DNA of 64,000 nt from an uncultured Selenomonadales bacterium (GCA_946407015.1 CAMJML010000002.1:1-64000), one strand, 5' to 3'; counted from the first letter of the stretch, positions 10,401 to 21,265 are shown. Program-made: numbers and translations. Notes: generated by a model from the letters alone, not told the origin.

Positions 10401-11442
10401 GGCTGAAGATATCGTTGATCCTGAAACTGGTGAAACCATTGTTCACCTGAATGAAGAGATTCACGAAGATGTGGTTGACAGAGTGGTGAAGGTTCGTAAG
10501 AAAGTTTCTATCCGTTCCGTACTGACTTGCAAATCACTTTACGGTGTCTGCATCAAATGCTATGGCCGTAATCTGGCTACAGGTCATGCGGTTGATGTCG
10601 GTGAAGCGGTTGGTATTATTGCCGCCCAATCCATCGGTGAACCAGGAACGCAGCTCACCATGCGTACGTTCCATACCGGTGGTATTGCCGGTGACGATAT
10701 TACACAAGGTTTGCCAAGGGTTGAAGAACTCTTTGAAGCCCGTAAACCAAAACGTCAGGCCATTATTACCGAGATTCAAGGTAAAGTGGAGATTAAAGAA
10801 ATTAAAGGTATGCGTAAAGTCACCATCTTCCCGGAAAGCGGCGAAGAGCGGATTTATCAAATTCCGTATGGTGCCCGCATTATCGTCAGCGACGGCCAAA
10901 TGGTCGAAGCCGGTGACCGTCTGACGGAGGGATCAGTCAATCCGCATGATATTTTGCGGGTGCGCGGTCTCAAAGATACGCAGCGCTACCTGGTTTATGA
11001 AGTGCAAAAGGTTTATAAATCCCAGGGTGTTGAGATTAACGATAAGCATATTGAAGTAATGGTCCGCCAAATGCTGCATAAGGTGAAGGTGGAAGAACCA
11101 GGCGATACCGATCTTTTGCCTGGAGAATATATCGACGTCAATACCTTTGAAGAAGAGAATGCGAAAGCGATTGAGATGGGCAATGAACCGGCTGTGGCCC
11201 GTCCGATTCTCCTTGGTATTACCAAAGCGTCATTGGCTACCGATTCCTTCCTGTCGGCCGCATCGTTCCAGGAAACAACGCGTGTGTTGACCGATGCTGC
11301 CATCAAAGGAAAAGTGGATCCGCTGCTTGGCTTAAAAGAAAACGTGATTATCGGCAAACTGGTACCTGCAGGTACTGGGATGAGCCGTTACCGCAATATC
11401 AAAATACTTAACTCAACCGAGGAAGCAGTTGTGCCAGAATAA
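7492..11442 (+). CDS. rpoC: DNA-directed RNA polymerase subunit beta'
   Basis: 1316 residues. This is the catalytic subunit of RNA polymerase. The N-terminal zinc finger ([13 protein letters not shown], then CDRCGVEV), the Mg-binding loop NADFDGDQM, the bridge-helix region and the second zinc site ([17 protein letters not shown]) are all present. The start is TTG 7492, ten bases after AAGGGAG; the protein then begins [19 protein letters not shown] as in Bacillus, whose rpoC also uses TTG. The protein is about 115 residues longer than the Bacillus one. The surplus lies before the second zinc site (residues about 807-960), where three copies of one motif occur instead of one. A terminator follows immediately. 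Confidence 0.97.
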   Translation: MLDVNNFDSMRIGLASPEQIRKWSHGEVRKPETINYRTLKPEREGLFCEKIFGPQRDWECHCGKYKRIRYKGIVCDRCGVEVTRSKVRRDRMGHIELAAPVSHIWYFKGIPSRMGLILDISPRSLEKVLYFASYIVLDPGDTPLMKKQLLSENEYRDYRDKYGNSFKVGMGAESIKKLLGELDLEKLGRELRQELKEVSGQRKIRAIRRLEVVEAFRKSGNMPEWMIMDVVPVIPPELRPMVQLDGGRFATSDLNDLYRRVINRNNRLKRLLDLGAPDIIVRNEKRMLQEAVDALIDNGRRGRPVTGPGNRPLKSLSDMLKGKQGRFRQNLLGKRVDYSGRSVIVVGPELKLHQCGLPKEMALELFKPFVMKKLVNAGHAHNIKSAKRMVERVRPEVWDVLEEVIKEHPVLLNRAPTLHRLGIQAFEPVLTEGRALKIHPLVCTAYNADFDGDQMAIHVPLSAEAQAEARLLMLSAHNILSTKDGKPVAVPTQDMVLGTYYLTIERPGALGEGKIMGNINEALLAYQHKELSLQAKIKVRIPGYGLVNTTLGRMIFNESLPEEIRYYYQENGEWYLGILMDKKQLGKLVDNCYRKFGNAKTAVVLDKVKSLGYSFACRAGVTVAIADIMVPPEKKDILSKAEAQVDTIDKQYRRGLITEDERYKKVIDLWTKATDDVTGAMMNNLDRFNPIYMMANSGARGNIQQIRQLAGMRGLMADPSGRIIDLPIKANFREGLTVLEYFISTHGARKGLADTALRTADSGYLTRRLVDVAQDVIVREDDCDVVGINLVRERAKLAKSSTSAIGFLRDTLLGRLLAHDVLDPKTADILVPQDTVLDDDNLRIIGENGVPEITIRGTSAQTEEDVSNSASTETIVLGAPEEHVRQTLKQAMIREMLGKNTIGAINSSIGEEIVPANTTLDEEHIEAILGSDVREVKVRNNNIKGIEVEAITEGAAVIEHLRDRIVGRVAAEDIVDPETGETIVHLNEEIHEDVVDRVVKVRKKVSIRSVLTCKSLYGVCIKCYGRNLATGHAVDVGEAVGIIAAQSIGEPGTQLTMRTFHTGGIAGDDITQGLPRVEELFEARKPKRQAIITEIQGKVEIKEIKGMRKVTIFPESGEERIYQIPYGARIIVSDGQMVEAGDRLTEGSVNPHDILRVRGLKDTQRYLVYEVQKVYKSQGVEINDKHIEVMVRQMLHKVKVEEPGDTDLLPGEYIDVNTFEEENAKAIEMGNEPAVARPILLGITKASLATDSFLSAASFQETTRVLTDAAIKGKVDPLLGLKENVIIGKLVPAGTGMSRYRNIKILNSTEEAVVPE
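9910..10530 (+). repeat. three-fold protein repeat inside RpoC
   Basis: Three degenerate coding units lie at about 9910-10062, 10168-10313 and 10369-10530. Each has the pattern (L)LGR..A.D..DP.TG..IV....L.E..I......V..V.VR. The first contains [13 protein letters not shown], the second [19 protein letters not shown], and the third [20 protein letters not shown]. Only the third matches the unit present in Bacillus RpoC as I recall it. They look like sandwich-barrel hybrid motif units in the jaw region; that structural label is an inference. Confidence 0.6.
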
Positions 11443-11445
11443 TTC

Positions 11446-11476
11446 AAAGAGGCGGTAAATACCGCCTCTTTTTTCT
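11446..11476 (+). terminator. intrinsic terminator after rpoC
   Basis: AAAGAGGCGGT (11446-11456) pairs with ACCGCCTCTTT (11461-11471) around AAAT, followed by TTTTC. It ends the rpoBC transcript, separating it from the str operon. Confidence 0.92.
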
Positions 11477-11646
11477 TACTGCAGGCTGTTGTGTTCCGGG
11501 ATTATACAAGCCGAGAAATTAGTCGATTATGATCTACATAATTCCTGAATTATCGTGAAAGCTATAGGCGATGACACACGCCGAGCCGTGGGCATAAAAA
11601 ATGCTGATAAAACTAGAGAAATCCTGTATTTTAATGATGAATTTTA

Positions 11647-11675
11647 TTGACATTGTCGATGGGGAATGTTAATAT
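11647..11675 (+). promoter_or_regulatory. sigma-A promoter for the str operon
   Basis: TTGACA at 11647-11652, a 17-base spacer and TAATAT at 11670-11675. The hexamers and spacer length are identical to those of the rpoB promoter at 3350-3378. The likely start of transcription is near 11682, about 48 bases before the L7Ae-like gene. Confidence 0.82.
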
Positions 11676-11729
11676 ATTAGAGTGTCTGAAAGACAATAGT
11701 GATTTATTGGTAATTTGGGAGTGAACAAC

Positions 11730-11981
11730 ATGTCGCTTGACGCCTTGAAAACTGCGAAAAAAGTGATCGGAGTTAAGCAAGTAACCAAAGCGGTAAGCAA
11801 AGGGATGGCTGAGCAGGTTTTTGTGGCCGCAGATGCCGATAAAAGAGTCATTCAGCCGCTTATTGATTTATGCAGCCGGCAAAATGTACCTGTTGCCGAA
11901 GTCCCGACGATGCTGGAACTGGGTCAGGCTTGTCAGATTGAAGTAGGATCAGCGGCAGCAGCGATTGTCAAAGAAGGTTAA
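11730..11981 (+). CDS. ribosomal L7Ae/L30e-family protein (YbxF-like)
   Basis: 83 residues. The L7Ae fold binds kink-turn RNA. The Bacillus relative at the same position (ybxF/rplGB) is ribosome-associated. Family features here are the early TAKKVIGVKQVTKAVSKG stretch, VFVAADAD in the core, and VPVAEVPTMLELGQACQIEVG, the usual loop and helix that contact RNA. ATG 11730 lies six bases after GGGAGTG. It heads the str operon, directly before rpsL, which is typical of Firmicutes. The exact RNA partner is not known from the sequence. Confidence 0.88.
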   Translation: MSLDALKTAKKVIGVKQVTKAVSKGMAEQVFVAADADKRVIQPLIDLCSRQNVPVAEVPTMLELGQACQIEVGSAAAAIVKEG

Positions 11982-12064
11982 TGCGTTAAATATTTCATTG
12001 CTTGCTAGTTCGAGTAATGAAATTATTAAATAATAAATTCAAATTTGAGGAAGGAGGTGCATGT

Positions 12065-12442
12065 ATGCCTACAATTAGCCAATTAGTACGTAAAAGTAGA
12101 GAAGATATACTGAAAAAATCTACTGCACCAGCTTTGAAAGAATCTCCACAAAAGCGCGGTGTGTGCACAAGAGTATATACAACCACTCCGAAAAAACCTA
12201 ACTCAGCTTTGAGAAAAGTTGCGAGGGTTAGACTGACTAACGGTATTGAAGTGACTGCGTATATCCCTGGTATTGGCCACAATCTGCAAGAACATAGTGT
12301 TGTTTTGATCAGAGGTGGCAGGGTAAAAGACTTACCTGGTGTTCGTTATCACATCATCCGCGGTGCGCTTGATACTGCCGGTGTACAAAACCGTAATCAA
12401 GGCAGATCCAAATATGGAACCAAGCGTGCTAAGAAAAAGTAA
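12065..12442 (+). CDS. rpsL: 30S ribosomal protein S12
   Basis: 125 residues. S12 sits at the decoding centre and governs accuracy. The streptomycin-relevant loop [18 protein letters not shown] and the second loop [13 protein letters not shown] are wild type in appearance. The start is ATG 12065 after AAGGAGGTG (12050-12058); a reading frame open to 12002 gives a tail unlike S12. It is followed 37 bases later by rpsG. Confidence 0.97.
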   Translation: MPTISQLVRKSREDILKKSTAPALKESPQKRGVCTRVYTTTPKKPNSALRKVARVRLTNGIEVTAYIPGIGHNLQEHSVVLIRGGRVKDLPGVRYHIIRGALDTAGVQNRNQGRSKYGTKRAKKK

Positions 12443-12467
12443 TTTGTTAAGTTGAAAGATTGGATGA

Positions 12468-12950
<483 letters not shown>

Positions 12951-12993
12951 TAAATAACTGGTGTTTAAACGTAAACCGTAAGGAGTGATGATA

Positions 12994-15072
12994 GTGGCTA
13001 GAAAGTTTCCTCTCTTAAAGACGCGGAACATAGGCATCATGGCCCACATTGACGCCGGCAAGACCACTACAACTGAACGTATACTGTTTTATACCGGTAG
13101 AGTACACAAAATTGGTGAAGTTCATGATGGCGCTGCGACTATGGACTGGATGGTGCAGGAACAAGAGAGAGGTATAACGATCACTTCTGCTGCTACTACT
13201 TGTGAATGGTTAGGGCATCGCGTAAACATCATTGACACACCAGGACACGTGGACTTTACTGTTGAGGTAGAACGGTCGCTCAGAGTGCTTGATGGCTCGG
13301 TTGCTGTATTTTGTGCAAAAGGTGGCGTAGAGCCTCAGTCAGAGACTGTATGGCGTCAAGCAGATAAATACGGCGTACCGCGTATGGCGTATGTAAATAA
13401 AATGGATATTCTTGGTGCTGATTTCTATCGCGTTGTCGATATGATGAAAACCCGTTTGGGTGCCAATGCAGTGCCAATCCAACTTCCAATCGGTTCTGAA
13501 GATGTCTTCAAAGGTATGGTTGACTTGGTGGAAATGAAAGCCATCGTTTATACCGATGACCTTGGTAAAACGAGTGAAGCAACCGAAATTCCGGAAGACT
13601 TAAAAGAACAAGCCGAACTTTATCATCAAAATCTGCTGGATGCAGTTGCTGAAAGCGATGATGAACTGATGATGAAATATCTTGAAGGTGAAGAGCTGAC
13701 GGTTGAAGAGATCAAAGCCGGCATCCGCAAAGCAACGATTGCTTGCAAAATGACTCCTGTGCTTTGTGGTTCTTCCTACAAAAACAAAGGCGTTCAGCCG
13801 ATGCTGGATGCGGTTGTTGAGTATATGCCTTCTCCGCTGGATATTCCGGCAATTAAAGGGGTTAACCCTGATACTGGTGAAGAAGACAAACGCGAATCCG
13901 ATGACAATCTGCCGTTCTCGGCACTGGCTTTCAAAATTATGGCTGACCCATATGTCGGAAAGCTGGCGTTCTTCCGGGTTTACTCCGGTAAATTGGCTTC
14001 AGGCTCGTATGTGTTCAACTCCACCAAAGGTAAGAAAGAACGTATCGGTCGTATCCTGCAAATGCATGCGAACCGCCGCGAAGAAATCGAAGAGGTTTAT
14101 AGCGGTGATATCGCAGCTGCGGTAGGTTTGAAAGATACGGTTACCGGTGACACTCTGTGCGACGACAAAAACCCAATTATCTTAGAATCAATGGTTTTCC
14201 CTGAACCGGTTATCAATGTAGCGGTTGAGCCAAAAACCAAAGCAGATCAGGAAAAAATGGGTATTGCACTGCAACGTTTGGCTGAAGAAGATCCTACATT
14301 CCGTATTTGGACCGACCAAGAAACTGGTCAAACCATTATTGCGGGTATGGGTGAGCTTCACTTAGAAATTATCGTTGACCGTATGCTCAGAGAATTCAAA
14401 GTGGATTGTAACGTTGGTAAACCGCAAGTTGCTTACCGTGAAACCATCCGCAAAGCAGTTAAATCGGAAGGTAAATTCGTTCGCCAATCCGGCGGTCGTG
14501 GTCAATATGGTCACTGCTGGCTGGAAATCGAACCACAAGAAGTTGGCAAAGGCTTTGAATTTGTTAACAAAGTGGTCGGTGGCGCGATTCCTAAAGAATA
14601 CATCAACCCGATCGAAGCCGGTATCAAAGAGGCCATGGAAAACGGCGTTGTAGCCGGTTACCCGATGGTAGACATCAAAGTGACTGTTGTTGACGGTTCC
14701 TACCATGATGTTGACTCCTCGGAAATGGCGTTCAAAATCGCCGGATCGATGGGCTTCAAAGCCGGTGCGGCTAAAGCTAACCCAGTGTTGCTTGAGCCAT
14801 ACATGAAAGTTGAAGTAACGGTTCCGGAAGAGTACATGGGTGATGTTATCGGTGACTTGAACTCCAGACGTGGTCGTATCGAAGGCATGGAAGCCCGTGC
14901 CGGCGCTCAAGTAATCAAAGCGTTTGTGCCATTGGCTGAAATGTTTGGTTATGCAACCGACCTGCGTTCGAAGACACAAGGCCGCGGCAACTACTCAATG
15001 GAAATTTCCTATTATGATGATGTTCCTAAAAATATTTCTGAAGCTATTATCGCCAAAGTAAAAGGTGCTTAA
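12994..15072 (+). CDS. fusA: translation elongation factor G
   Basis: 692 residues. EF-G catalyses GTP-driven translocation and, with RRF, ribosome recycling. G1 (HIDAGKTT), the switch I region ([15 protein letters not shown]), G3 (DTPGHVDFT) and G4 (NKMD) are intact. Domain IV ([15 protein letters not shown]) and domain V follow. The start is GTG 12994, six bases after AAGGAGTG; GTG 12985 and ATG 12988 fall in the ribosome site. It precedes tuf by 29 bases. Confidence 0.97.
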   Translation: MARKFPLLKTRNIGIMAHIDAGKTTTTERILFYTGRVHKIGEVHDGAATMDWMVQEQERGITITSAATTCEWLGHRVNIIDTPGHVDFTVEVERSLRVLDGSVAVFCAKGGVEPQSETVWRQADKYGVPRMAYVNKMDILGADFYRVVDMMKTRLGANAVPIQLPIGSEDVFKGMVDLVEMKAIVYTDDLGKTSEATEIPEDLKEQAELYHQNLLDAVAESDDELMMKYLEGEELTVEEIKAGIRKATIACKMTPVLCGSSYKNKGVQPMLDAVVEYMPSPLDIPAIKGVNPDTGEEDKRESDDNLPFSALAFKIMADPYVGKLAFFRVYSGKLASGSYVFNSTKGKKERIGRILQMHANRREEIEEVYSGDIAAAVGLKDTVTGDTLCDDKNPIILESMVFPEPVINVAVEPKTKADQEKMGIALQRLAEEDPTFRIWTDQETGQTIIAGMGELHLEIIVDRMLREFKVDCNVGKPQVAYRETIRKAVKSEGKFVRQSGGRGQYGHCWLEIEPQEVGKGFEFVNKVVGGAIPKEYINPIEAGIKEAMENGVVAGYPMVDIKVTVVDGSYHDVDSSEMAFKIAGSMGFKAGAAKANPVLLEPYMKVEVTVPEEYMGDVIGDLNSRRGRIEGMEARAGAQVIKAFVPLAEMFGYATDLRSKTQGRGNYSMEISYYDDVPKNISEAIIAKVKGA

Positions 15073-15101
15073 AGCAGGAAAAATAAAGGAGGAAAAACAC
15101 A

Positions 15102-16289
15102 ATGGCAAAGAAAAAGTTTGAAAGAAACAAACCACACGTAAACATTGGTACAATCGGTCACGTTGACCATGGTAAAACCACTTTAACAGCGGCTATTACC
15201 AAAGTATTAGCAAAATCAGGTGGGGCTGAATTCTTGGCTTACGACATGATCGATAAAGCTCCAGAAGAAAGAGAACGCGGTATTACCATCAATACTGCAC
15301 ACGTTGAGTATGAGACTGCAAAACGTCACTATGCTCACGTTGACTGCCCAGGCCATGCTGACTATGTTAAAAACATGATCACTGGTGCTGCGCAAATGGA
15401 CGGCGCTATTTTGGTTTGTAGCGCAGCTGATGGTCCTATGCCACAAACTCGCGAACACATTCTTCTTTCCCGCCAAGTAGGCGTGCCTGCAATGGTTGTG
15501 TTCCTGAATAAAGCTGACATGGTTGATGACGCTGAACTGATGGAACTGGTAGAAATGGAAGTTCGTGAACTTCTTTCCAGCTACGATTTCCCTGGCGACG
15601 ACATCCCTGTAATCGCTGGTTCCGCTCTGAAAGCTCTTGAAGGCGATGCTGCTTATGAAGCAAAAATTATCGAACTGATGGATGCGGTTGATGAATACAT
15701 CCCAACTCCTGTTCGTGATACTGACAAAACTTTCTTGATGCCTGTTGAGGACGTGTTCACGATCACTGGTCGTGGTACTGTTGCTACCGGCCGTGTAGAG
15801 CGTGGAGCCGTTAAAGTTGGTGATACCATCGAAATCGTTGGTATGACTGAAAAACCTAAATCCACCGTTATTACTGGTGTAGAAATGTTCCGCAAACTGC
15901 TGGATTCCGCAGTTGCCGGTGACAACATCGGTGCTCTGCTCCGTGGTGTTGAGCGTAAAGAAATCGAGCGCGGTCAAGTATTGGCCAAGCCTGGTTCCAT
16001 CAAACCTCACACTAAATTCAAAGCAGAAGTTTATGTCCTTTCCAAAGAAGAAGGTGGACGTCATACTCCATTCTTCACTAACTACCGTCCACAGTTCTAC
16101 TTCCGTACAACTGACGTGACTGGCGTAGTTAACCTTCCTGAAGGTGTAGAAATGGTTATGCCTGGCGACAACATTCAAATGGCTATCGAGTTGATCACTC
16201 CGATCGCGATTGAAGAAGGTCTGCGTTTCGCGATTCGTGAAGGCGGCCGTACTGTTGGCGCTGGCGTTGTAACTGCAATCGAAGCTTAA
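15102..16289 (+). CDS. tuf: translation elongation factor Tu
   Basis: 395 residues, standard length. EF-Tu brings aminoacyl-tRNA to the ribosome. The G motifs are [19 protein letters not shown] and NKADM. Domain 2 has [13 protein letters not shown] and the protein ends [16 protein letters not shown] 15102 follows AAAGGAGG. It ends the str group; the leader of the S10 operon follows. Only this tuf copy is visible here. Confidence 0.97.
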   Translation: MAKKKFERNKPHVNIGTIGHVDHGKTTLTAAITKVLAKSGGAEFLAYDMIDKAPEERERGITINTAHVEYETAKRHYAHVDCPGHADYVKNMITGAAQMDGAILVCSAADGPMPQTREHILLSRQVGVPAMVVFLNKADMVDDAELMELVEMEVRELLSSYDFPGDDIPVIAGSALKALEGDAAYEAKIIELMDAVDEYIPTPVRDTDKTFLMPVEDVFTITGRGTVATGRVERGAVKVGDTIEIVGMTEKPKSTVITGVEMFRKLLDSAVAGDNIGALLRGVERKEIERGQVLAKPGSIKPHTKFKAEVYVLSKEEGGRHTPFFTNYRPQFYFRTTDVTGVVNLPEGVEMVMPGDNIQMAIELITPIAIEEGLRFAIREGGRTVGAGVVTAIEA

Positions 16290-16295
16290 TTTTAC

Positions 16296-16324
16296 TGTAG
16301 GGGCGGCCGCAGGTCGCCCCTACA
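16296..16324 (+). terminator. GC-rich hairpin after tuf, no T run
   Basis: TGTAGGGGCG (16296-16305) pairs perfectly with CGCCCCTACA (16315-16324) around GCCGCAGGT. It is followed by TAAAAGATAT rather than a T run. It may be a weak terminator or an RNA-processing or stabilising hairpin between str and S10. Confidence 0.5.
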
Positions 16325-16344
16325 TAAAAGATATCTGGATGTTA

Positions 16345-16434
16345 CCCAAATGCGATGACGTGGAAGGTTGCCCGCGTGATAGCGGGGGGAATTTCCGCGG
16401 AGAATGTCCGTTCATAAGAAACCGGGCGATAAGG
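16345..16434 (+). promoter_or_regulatory. S10 operon leader (structured)
   Basis: An outer stem CGTGGAA (16359-16365) pairs with TTCCGCG (16393-16399). It encloses an inner hairpin CCCGC (16371-16375) with GCGGG (16382-16386). GGAGAATGTCCG and ACCGGGCGA follow, then AAGGAGG of rpsJ. I recall a similar element before rpsJ in many Clostridia and Bacilli, but have not checked it against a model. The ligand, possibly an operon protein, is unknown to me. Confidence 0.55.
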
Positions 16435-16444
16435 AGGAAATAAA

Positions 16445-16756
16445 ATGGCTAAACAACAAAAAATCAGAATCCGCCTCAAAGCGTACGATCATAAGGCGCT
16501 TGATCAAAGTGCAGTAAAAATTGTTGAAACAGCAAAAAGAACTGGTGCTTTAGTATCGGGGCCTATTCCACTTCCTACTGAGAAAAATATTTTCACAATA
16601 CTTCGTTCTCCACATGTCAATAAAGACTCCCGGGAGCAGTTTGAAATGCGCACCCATAAACGTCTGATTGACATCCTTGAGCCGACTTCAAAGACTGTAG
16701 ATGCATTAATGCGTCTCGATCTGCCAGCCGGTGTGGATATCGAGATTAAGCTGTAG
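16445..16756 (+). CDS. rpsJ: 30S ribosomal protein S10
   Basis: 103 residues. S10 is a 30S head protein that also partners NusB in antitermination. [17 protein letters not shown] at the N-terminus and [23 protein letters not shown] are the family signatures. ATG 16445 follows AAGGAGG. It is the first gene of the long S10-spc-alpha cluster and overlaps the Shine-Dalgarno of rplC at its end. Confidence 0.97.
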   Translation: MAKQQKIRIRLKAYDHKALDQSAVKIVETAKRTGALVSGPIPLPTEKNIFTILRSPHVNKDSREQFEMRTHKRLIDILEPTSKTVDALMRLDLPAGVDIEIKL

Positions 16757-16771
16757 GAGGAGGTGGCAATA

Positions 16772-17413
16772 ATGGCTAAAGGAATCTTAGGTAAAAAACT
16801 TGGTATGACCCAAATCTTTACTGAAGCAGGTAAGGTAGTTCCGGTTACAGTCGTTGAGTCTGGCAAAACCGTTGTAATTCAAAGCAAAACTGTTGAAAAC
16901 GATGGATATAATGCGGTGCAATTGGGCTTCGGCACTGTTAAAGATAAAAAGGTTACCAAACCGATGAAAGGTCATTTTGCTAAAGCCGGTACTGCACCGG
17001 TGAAATTCATCCGCGAAATGCGCCTGCCCAGCGCTTCTGAATATAATCAAGGCGATGTAATAGGCGTAGATGTATTCAGTGCCGGTGAATTGGTTGATGT
17101 GACTGGTACCGCAAAGGGTAAAGGATTTGCCGGCGGTATTAAACGCCATAATTTCAGACGCGGGCCAATGGGTCACGGCTCGAAATCTCATCGTGAACCA
17201 GGCTCCATGGGCCCTCGGATGAGCGGTGGCGGCGGTAAAGTATTTAAAGGTAAAAAACTGCCTGGTCAAATGGGCGGGCAAAAAGTGACTATACAACGTC
17301 TAAGCGTCGTTAGAGTAGATCCGGAGCGCAATTTGATTCTGATCAAAGGCGCCATTCCTGGTCCTAAAGGCAGTCTTGTTGTGATAAAGAATACTGTAAA
17401 GCCTAAGAAATAA
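16772..17413 (+). CDS. rplC: 50S ribosomal protein L3
   Basis: 213 residues. L3 reaches the peptidyl-transferase region and is an early assembly protein. It begins [16 protein letters not shown], and the long internal loop contains [14 protein letters not shown] and [15 protein letters not shown]. The start is ATG 16772, about eight bases after GGAGGAGG; GTG 16763 lies inside that site. It is the second gene of the S10 operon. Confidence 0.97.
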   Translation: MAKGILGKKLGMTQIFTEAGKVVPVTVVESGKTVVIQSKTVENDGYNAVQLGFGTVKDKKVTKPMKGHFAKAGTAPVKFIREMRLPSASEYNQGDVIGVDVFSAGELVDVTGTAKGKGFAGGIKRHNFRRGPMGHGSKSHREPGSMGPRMSGGGGKVFKGKKLPGQMGGQKVTIQRLSVVRVDPERNLILIKGAIPGPKGSLVVIKNTVKPKK

Positions 17414-17451
17414 GTTCGGGGGTCCCGAGCATCGAAAGGAGGATGTGCTAT

Positions 17452-18078
17452 ATGCCGAAAGTAGCAGTATATGATATAACCGGTAAACAGACTGGTGATA
17501 TTGAATTAAATGAAAACGTATTTGGTGTAGAAATCAATGAGGCTGTGCTTCATCAAGCCGTGGTTATGCAATTAGCCAGCCAGCGTCTTGGAACTCATGC
17601 CACTAAAACCAGAGGTCTTGTACGCGGCGGCGGTCGCAAACCTTGGAAACAAAAAGGTACTGGCCGGGCCCGCGCTGGTAGCACTCGTTCACCAATTTGG
17701 GTAGGTGGTGGTACCGTATTTGGTCCTCAACCACGCTCTTATGCATTCAGAATGCCTCGCAAACAACGCCGTTTGGCTCTTAAATCAGCACTGTCTGCGA
17801 AAGTCCAAGAAGGCGAATTGGTGATTGTTGATGCAATCAGCTTTGAAGAGCCTAAAACCAAAAATGTTGTACAAATGCTGAATGATTTTAAAGCTGCTGA
17901 TGATAAAGCGTTGATTATCACTGCTGAACTCATTGATGCTGTAGAAAAATCAGCTCGCAACATTCCTGGTGTTAAAGCAATCGGATCCATTGGTCTGAAT
18001 GTTTATGACATTCTGTATCATGATAAAGTATTTATGACTAAAGATGCAGTCACCCGCATTGAGGAGGTGCTTGCGTAA
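17452..18078 (+). CDS. rplD: 50S ribosomal protein L4
   Basis: 208 residues. L4 lines the exit tunnel. The extended loop [23 protein letters not shown]... is conserved, and the globular domain follows. The start is ATG 17452, nine bases after AAAGGAGG; ATG 17443 is too close to it. Its stop overlaps the rplW start by one base (TAATG), implying coupled translation. Confidence 0.97.
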   Translation: MPKVAVYDITGKQTGDIELNENVFGVEINEAVLHQAVVMQLASQRLGTHATKTRGLVRGGGRKPWKQKGTGRARAGSTRSPIWVGGGTVFGPQPRSYAFRMPRKQRRLALKSALSAKVQEGELVIVDAISFEEPKTKNVVQMLNDFKAADDKALIITAELIDAVEKSARNIPGVKAIGSIGLNVYDILYHDKVFMTKDAVTRIEEVLA

Positions 18079-18365
18079 TGGCAAATGCACGCGATGTGTT
18101 GCTTCGTCCGATGGTTACTGAAAAGACAACCAGCTTGATGCAAGACAACAAATATACTTTTGTTGTTGCTCCTTCAGCCAACAAAATTGAGATTAGCAAA
18201 GCTGTTGAAGAAATTTTCAAAGTGAAGGTTCTTGATGTAAATACCGTTCGTGTTCTTGGTAAAACCAAACGCATGGGACGTACACAAGGTAAACGTTCGG
18301 ATTATAAAAAAGCAATCGTTAAACTCGCTCCTGGTGAGCGGATCGAATTCTTTGAAGGTGTATAA
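18078..18365 (+). CDS. rplW: 50S ribosomal protein L23
   Basis: 95 residues. L23 surrounds the tunnel exit and docks trigger factor and SRP. It begins [20 protein letters not shown], and the later [20 protein letters not shown] is typical. The ATG shares a base with the rplD stop. Confidence 0.97.
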   Translation: MANARDVLLRPMVTEKTTSLMQDNKYTFVVAPSANKIEISKAVEEIFKVKVLDVNTVRVLGKTKRMGRTQGKRSDYKKAIVKLAPGERIEFFEGV

Positions 18366-18396
18366 CCGCTAGATTTAGTGAAAAGGAGGGGCACCA

Positions 18397-19224
18397 ATGG
18401 CAGTAAAAAGTTTTAAACCATACTCGGCAGGCAGAAGATTTATGACAGTTTCCAGCTTTGATGAAATCACAGCGGATCAGCCTGAGAGATCACTGGTTGA
18501 GCGTCTGCAAAAACATGGCGGTCGCAATCAACAAGGCCGTATGACAGTCAGACATCAAGGTGGCGGACATAAACGTCTCTATAGAATCATTGATTTTAAA
18601 CGGAATAAAGATGGAATTCCGGCTAAAGTGGCAACAATTGAGTATGATCCAAACCGTTCAGCTCGAATTGCACTTTTACATTATGCGGATGGCGAAAAAC
18701 GCTACATCTTGGCTCCAAACGGCTTAAAAGCCGGCGATACCATTATGAGCGGTCCGGAAGCGGATATTAAAGTCGGCAATGCGCTGCAACTGAAAAATAT
18801 TCCTGTTGGTACAATGCTTCATAATATTGAACTTAAAATCGGTAAGGGCGGACAAATGGTTCGTTCCGCAGGTGCCGGTGCTCAGTTAATGGCAAAAGAA
18901 GGCGATCATGCACTGCTTCGTTTACCTTCCGGTGAATTAAGAAAAGTTCATGTGAACTGCAAAGCCACCATTGGGCAAGTGGGTAACTTAGAACATGAAA
19001 ACATCACTATCGGTAAAGCCGGCCGTTCCCGTTGGCTTGGAATTCGTCCAGCAAACCGTGGTGTGGCTATGAATCCGATCGACCATCCACATGGTGGTGG
19101 TGAAGGACGTTCGCCAGTTGGCCGCAAACATCCTGTTACTCCTTGGGGTAAACATGCGATGGGAGCTAAGACCCGCCGTCCGAAAGCTTCTGATAAGCTG
19201 ATCGTAAAACGCCGTACTAAATAA
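18397..19224 (+). CDS. rplB: 50S ribosomal protein L2
   Basis: 275 residues, normal size. L2 is needed for subunit joining and peptidyl transfer. The conserved histidine-bearing segment [20 protein letters not shown] and the N-terminal [19 protein letters not shown] are intact. ATG 18397 follows AAAAGGAGGGG. It is followed by a strong intercistronic hairpin. Confidence 0.97.
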   Translation: MAVKSFKPYSAGRRFMTVSSFDEITADQPERSLVERLQKHGGRNQQGRMTVRHQGGGHKRLYRIIDFKRNKDGIPAKVATIEYDPNRSARIALLHYADGEKRYILAPNGLKAGDTIMSGPEADIKVGNALQLKNIPVGTMLHNIELKIGKGGQMVRSAGAGAQLMAKEGDHALLRLPSGELRKVHVNCKATIGQVGNLEHENITIGKAGRSRWLGIRPANRGVAMNPIDHPHGGGEGRSPVGRKHPVTPWGKHAMGAKTRRPKASDKLIVKRRTK

Positions 19225-19230
19225 CATGAA

Positions 19231-19259
19231 GCTAAGCCGCTGTGCGAATGCGGCTTAGC
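19231..19259 (+). other. intercistronic hairpin between rplB and rpsS
   Basis: GCTAAGCCGC (19231-19240) pairs perfectly with GCGGCTTAGC (19250-19259) around a nine-base loop. No T run follows, so termination is unlikely. It may affect mRNA processing, stability or autoregulation within the S10 operon. Confidence 0.6.
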
Positions 19260-19292
19260 AGATGACATTGATCGCGAAGGGAGGATTATCAA

Positions 19293-19574
19293 GTGTCCAG
19301 ATCGATTAAAAAAGGACCTTATGTTCATGAAAGTGTCATGAAAAAAATTGACGCTATGAACGATAAAAATGAAAAAAAGGTTATCAAGACCTGGTCGCGT
19401 AGTTCCACCATTCTACCTAGTTTTGTTGGACACACCATTGCGGTACATGATGGACGCAAACATGTGCCTGTGTATGTGACCGAAGACATGGTAGGCCATA
19501 AACTGGGCGAATTTGCGCCGACTCGTACTTTCAAAGGTCATGCCGGAGAAGAAAGACGTACATCATTGAGATAG
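19293..19574 (+). CDS. rpsS: 30S ribosomal protein S19
   Basis: 93 residues. S19 lies in the 30S head with S13 and contacts A-site t[20 protein letters not shown] at the N-terminus and [20 protein letters not shown] are diagnostic. The start is GTG 19293 after AAGGGAGG (19277-19284). Confidence 0.97.
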   Translation: MSRSIKKGPYVHESVMKKIDAMNDKNEKKVIKTWSRSSTILPSFVGHTIAVHDGRKHVPVYVTEDMVGHKLGEFAPTRTFKGHAGEERRTSLR

Positions 19575-19597
19575 TTTGCCGAAAGGGGGGCTAAGCT

Positions 19598-19930
19598 GTG
19601 GAAGCTAAGGCAGTTGCTAAATATATTCGCATTGCGCCTCGTAAAATCCGTATTGTTATGGATTTGATTCGCGGTAAAAATATCGGCGAAGCGTTTGCGA
19701 TTCTAAAATACACTCCGAAAGTCGGAGCGGAAGTCATTGAAAAAGTGCTTAAGTCAGCGGTAGCGAATGCTGAGCACAATAACGATCTGAACGTTGATAA
19801 ACTTTACGTGGCTGCAGCGTATGTTGATCAAGGTCCTACTCTTAAACGTATTCATCCACGTTCCCGTGGTCAGGCGTTTAAAATTTTGAAACGCAGCAGT
19901 CATGTTACCGTAGTGGTAAAAGAAAGATAA
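19598..19930 (+). CDS. rplV: 50S ribosomal protein L22
   Basis: 110 residues. L22 extends a beta hairpin into the exit tunnel, where macrolide resistance changes occur. [21 protein letters not shown] and the hairpin segment [18 protein letters not shown] are as expected. The start is GTG 19598 with AAAGGGGGG upstream. Confidence 0.97.
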   Translation: MEAKAVAKYIRIAPRKIRIVMDLIRGKNIGEAFAILKYTPKVGAEVIEKVLKSAVANAEHNNDLNVDKLYVAAAYVDQGPTLKRIHPRSRGQAFKILKRSSHVTVVVKER

Positions 19931-19951
19931 TAGAAGAAGGAGGGAAACGAA

Positions 19952-20620
19952 TTGGGTCAAAAAGTTAATCCACATGGCTTGCGTCTAGGTATCATTAAAA
20001 CTTGGGATGCAAAGTGGTATGCTGATAAAGATTATGCAAAAAATTTGCATGAAGATATAAAAATCCGTAAATTTTTAAAAGCAAAGTTATACACTGCTGG
20101 TGTTTCCAAAATTGAGACCGAACGCGCTGCTAATCGTCTTAAGATCACTATTCACACAGCTAAACCAGGTATGGTTATCGGTCGCGGTGGTTCAGGTATT
20201 GAGCAAATTAAAGCGAACCTGAAAAAAATGACTGACAAAAATGTTGATGTCAATATTGCTGAAGTAAAACAAGCGGATCTTGACGCAACCTTGGTTGCAG
20301 AAAACATTGCTGCCCAATTGGAACGCCGTATTGCTTTCCGTCGTGCGATGAAACAATCGGTTAGCCGTACCATGCGTATGGGCGCTAAAGGAATTAAAGT
20401 AATGGTTGGCGGTCGTCTTGGCGGTGCTGAGATTGCCCGTAGTGAAGGCTATCGTGAAGGAAGTATTCCTCTTCACACATTAAGAGCTGATATCGACTAC
20501 GGAACTGCCGAGGCTCACACTACTTATGGCCGTATTGGCGTAAAAGTGTGGATCTATAAAGGCGAAGTTCTGCCGGAGGCCAAAAAGCCCGCTGCCGTTG
20601 TTGAAGGGGGCGAAGCATAA
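19952..20620 (+). CDS. rpsC: 30S ribosomal protein S3
   Basis: 222 residues. S3 helps form the mRNA entry channel. The N-terminal [18 protein letters not shown] and the KH-domain GxxG loop in [14 protein letters not shown] are clear. The start is TTG 19952, with GGAGGG upstream (19939-19944); there is no ATG option in the family position. Its stop overlaps the rplP start by one base. Confidence 0.97.
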   Translation: MGQKVNPHGLRLGIIKTWDAKWYADKDYAKNLHEDIKIRKFLKAKLYTAGVSKIETERAANRLKITIHTAKPGMVIGRGGSGIEQIKANLKKMTDKNVDVNIAEVKQADLDATLVAENIAAQLERRIAFRRAMKQSVSRTMRMGAKGIKVMVGGRLGGAEIARSEGYREGSIPLHTLRADIDYGTAEAHTTYGRIGVKVWIYKGEVLPEAKKPAAVVEGGEA

Positions 20621-21072
20621 TGTTAGTACCTAAGAGAGTCAAACACCGCAAACAGTTTCGCGGTCGTATGAAAGGTAAAGCCAATAAAGGCAATACCGTG
20701 AGCCATGGCGAATTCGGCTTGCAAGCCTTAGAACCAGCTTGGATCACTAATCGTCAAATCGAAGCTGCCCGTATTGCAATGACCCGTTACATTAAACGTG
20801 GCGGTAAAGTTTGGATTAAAATATTCCCGGATAAACCAATTACTGCAAAACCTGCCGAAACCCGCATGGGTAGCGGTAAAGGTTCACCAGAGTACTGGGT
20901 AGCAGTCGTTAAGCCTGGTCGGATCATGTTCGAAATGGACGGCGTTAGTGAAGAGTTAGCAAAAGAAGCGATGCGTCTTGCTGCACATAAACTTCCTATT
21001 AAAACAAGGTTCGTTAAACGTGAAGAGGCAGAAGTTCAACAACAAGAGGGCGGTGAAGTAAATGAAGGTTAA
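20620..21072 (+). CDS. rplP: 50S ribosomal protein L16
   Basis: 150 residues. L16 organises the A-site side of the peptidyl-transferase centre. [19 protein letters not shown] and the central [18 protein letters not shown] are diagnostic. Its C-terminus is a little extended (about 10 residues, [16 protein letters not shown]). That tail overlaps the rpmC start by 11 bases. Confidence 0.97.
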   Translation: MLVPKRVKHRKQFRGRMKGKANKGNTVSHGEFGLQALEPAWITNRQIEAARIAMTRYIKRGGKVWIKIFPDKPITAKPAETRMGSGKGSPEYWVAVVKPGRIMFEMDGVSEELAKEAMRLAAHKLPIKTRFVKREEAEVQQQEGGEVNEG

Positions 21073-21265
21073 TGAAATTCGTGATCTGAATGCAAGTGAA
21101 CTTAACCAAAAACTTGCTTCCCTCAAAGATGAGTTATTTAACCTCAGATTTCAACTGGCTACCGGGCAGCTTGAGAATCCTATGCGGATTAAAGAGATTA
21201 AGAAAACCATTGCCCGCGTTAAAACAATCCAACGTGAGCAGGAGCTTAAAGCTCAGCAAGCGTAA
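21062..21265 (+). CDS. rpmC: 50S ribosomal protein L29
   Basis: 67 residues. L29 is a small two-helix protein beside L23 at the tunnel exit. It has [30 protein letters not shown] and then [14 protein letters not shown], the usual coiled pair. It overlaps rplP, so translation is probably coupled. Confidence 0.96.
   Translation: MKVNEIRDLNASELNQKLASLKDELFNLRFQLATGQLENPMRIKEIKKTIARVKTIQREQELKAQQA

Noticed and set aside
14362-14979. A 205-codon minus-strand frame opposite fusA
   Set aside because: It is fully antisense to EF-G domains IV and V, with no homology I recognise.
15216-16178. A 320-codon open frame on the minus strand opposite tuf
   Set aside because: It lies wholly antisense to the highly conserved EF-Tu gene, has no ribosome site, and its composition is that of a complement of a codon-biased gene.
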